5,862 bases of DNA from Verrucomicrobiota bacterium (GTDB lineage Bacteria > Verrucomicrobiota > Verrucomicrobiia > Limisphaerales > UBA1096): contig DQOE01000043.1 in the NCBI GenBank assembly GCA_015658765.1, positions 1 to 5,862 on the forward strand, given 5' to 3'. Each line of letters opens with the position of its first letter. The stretch's first letter is position 1. The notes beneath the pieces are model-generated. The model saw nothing but the letters and a program-made list of their open reading frames with translations, was not told where the DNA came from and did not search any database. The position numbers and the translations under genes were made by a program. Shown piece by piece: positions 5,723 to 5,862 of the stretch.

Positions 5723-5862
5723 ATGAAATCCTTCCGTTGGATGATGTTGATGTGTCTTGTTTCCTTTGTTCAGGGGCCGAGTGCAGCCGATTGGCCCTCG
5801 TACCGGCATGACGGGAACCGCTCGGCGGTCAGTGCGGAGGCCGTTTCCGGCAAGCTGAATCC
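5723..5862 (+). CDS. N-terminus of a secreted PQQ-like beta-propeller repeat protein (3' end outside the window)
   Basis: Forty-six codons are visible, running into the window edge. Residues 1-22 form a signal peptide (MKSFRWMMLMCLVSFVQG, then PSAA), with cleavage likely before D23. The mature start D-W-P-S-Y-R-H-D-G-N-R-S-A matches the first-blade pattern W-x-x-Y/F-R-x-D-x-x-R-S seen at the beginning of PQQ-binding-like (quinoprotein dehydrogenase-type) propellers, which are abundant as secreted proteins in Planctomycetota and Verrucomicrobiota. Whether it binds PQQ or is an enzyme cannot be told from this fragment; many such proteins are thought to be non-enzymatic binding or assembly proteins. 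The start is chosen because it gives a lysine/arginine n-region; in-frame ATGs at 5741, 5744 and 5750 would remove it. The only nearby GAGG (5703-5706) is 16 nt away, too far for a normal ribosome binding site. It is transcribed divergently from the hydrolase operon. Confidence 0.8.
   Translation, partial: MKSFRWMMLMCLVSFVQGPSAADWPSYRHDGNRSAVSAEAVSGKLN

Noticed and set aside
5600..5809. In-frame 70-residue N-terminal extension of the hydrolase
   Set aside because: It would bury the signal peptide and overlap the start and signal peptide of the divergent propeller gene.
1..5862. CRISPR array, tRNA, rRNA or transposase gene
   Set aside because: No regularly spaced direct repeats, cloverleaf-like segment, ribosomal RNA signature or transposase-like protein was seen on either strand.

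Overview
The window is a high-GC bacterial fragment with tightly packed genes. Its gene content points to the Planctomycetota/Verrucomicrobiota side of the PVC group. The evidence is a secreted S1 sulfatase of the 'TDEH' type, a very large secreted multi-domain alpha/beta hydrolase, a monomeric-sarcosine-oxidase-like flavoenzyme, and the start of a secreted PQQ-like beta-propeller protein ('DWPSYRHDGNRSA'). Most starts have a weak or no Shine-Dalgarno sequence, which fits those phyla. The phylum assignment is inferred from family content; no marker gene is present.

Layout, left to right. (1) 1-168 (+): the C-terminal 55 codons of an unidentified gene. (2) 186-1610 (-): S1 sulfatase with an intact formylglycine motif, tail-to-tail with gene 1 across 17 nt. 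(3) 1611-1823: a 213-nt gap holding a 125-bp element with 22-bp terminal inverted repeats (one mismatch). (4) 1824-2966 (-): FAD-dependent amine oxidase of the sarcosine/N-methyltryptophan oxidase family, with the covalent-flavin cysteine at residue 315. (5) 2972-5599 (-): 875-residue secreted protein made of three alpha/beta-hydrolase-like units, the first and third with complete catalytic motifs and the middle one degenerate. (6) 5600-5722: divergent intergenic region. (7) 5723-5862 (+): N-terminus of a PQQ-like beta-propeller protein, cut by the window edge.

The three minus-strand genes read in the order hydrolase, oxidase, sulfatase. The first two are separated by only 5 nt, and the oxidase ribosome binding site sits in the last codon of the hydrolase, so those two are almost certainly co-transcribed and translationally coupled. 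The sulfatase may be on the same transcript or separated by the inverted-repeat element. Two exported hydrolases (an esterase-like enzyme and a sulfatase) fit removal of ester and sulfate groups from polysaccharides or other organic matter. The cytoplasmic amine oxidase could handle an N-methylated amine or imino acid released from the same substrate, but that link is inference.

The most unusual signal is at DNA level. The palindrome TTGGCCAA occurs ten times in 5.9 kb (about 0.09 expected at random), in several genes, in two different reading frames and once between genes, with further one-mismatch copies. This looks like a genome-wide over-represented palindrome, comparable in kind to cyanobacterial HIP1 or to DNA uptake sequences, and not a product of protein conservation.
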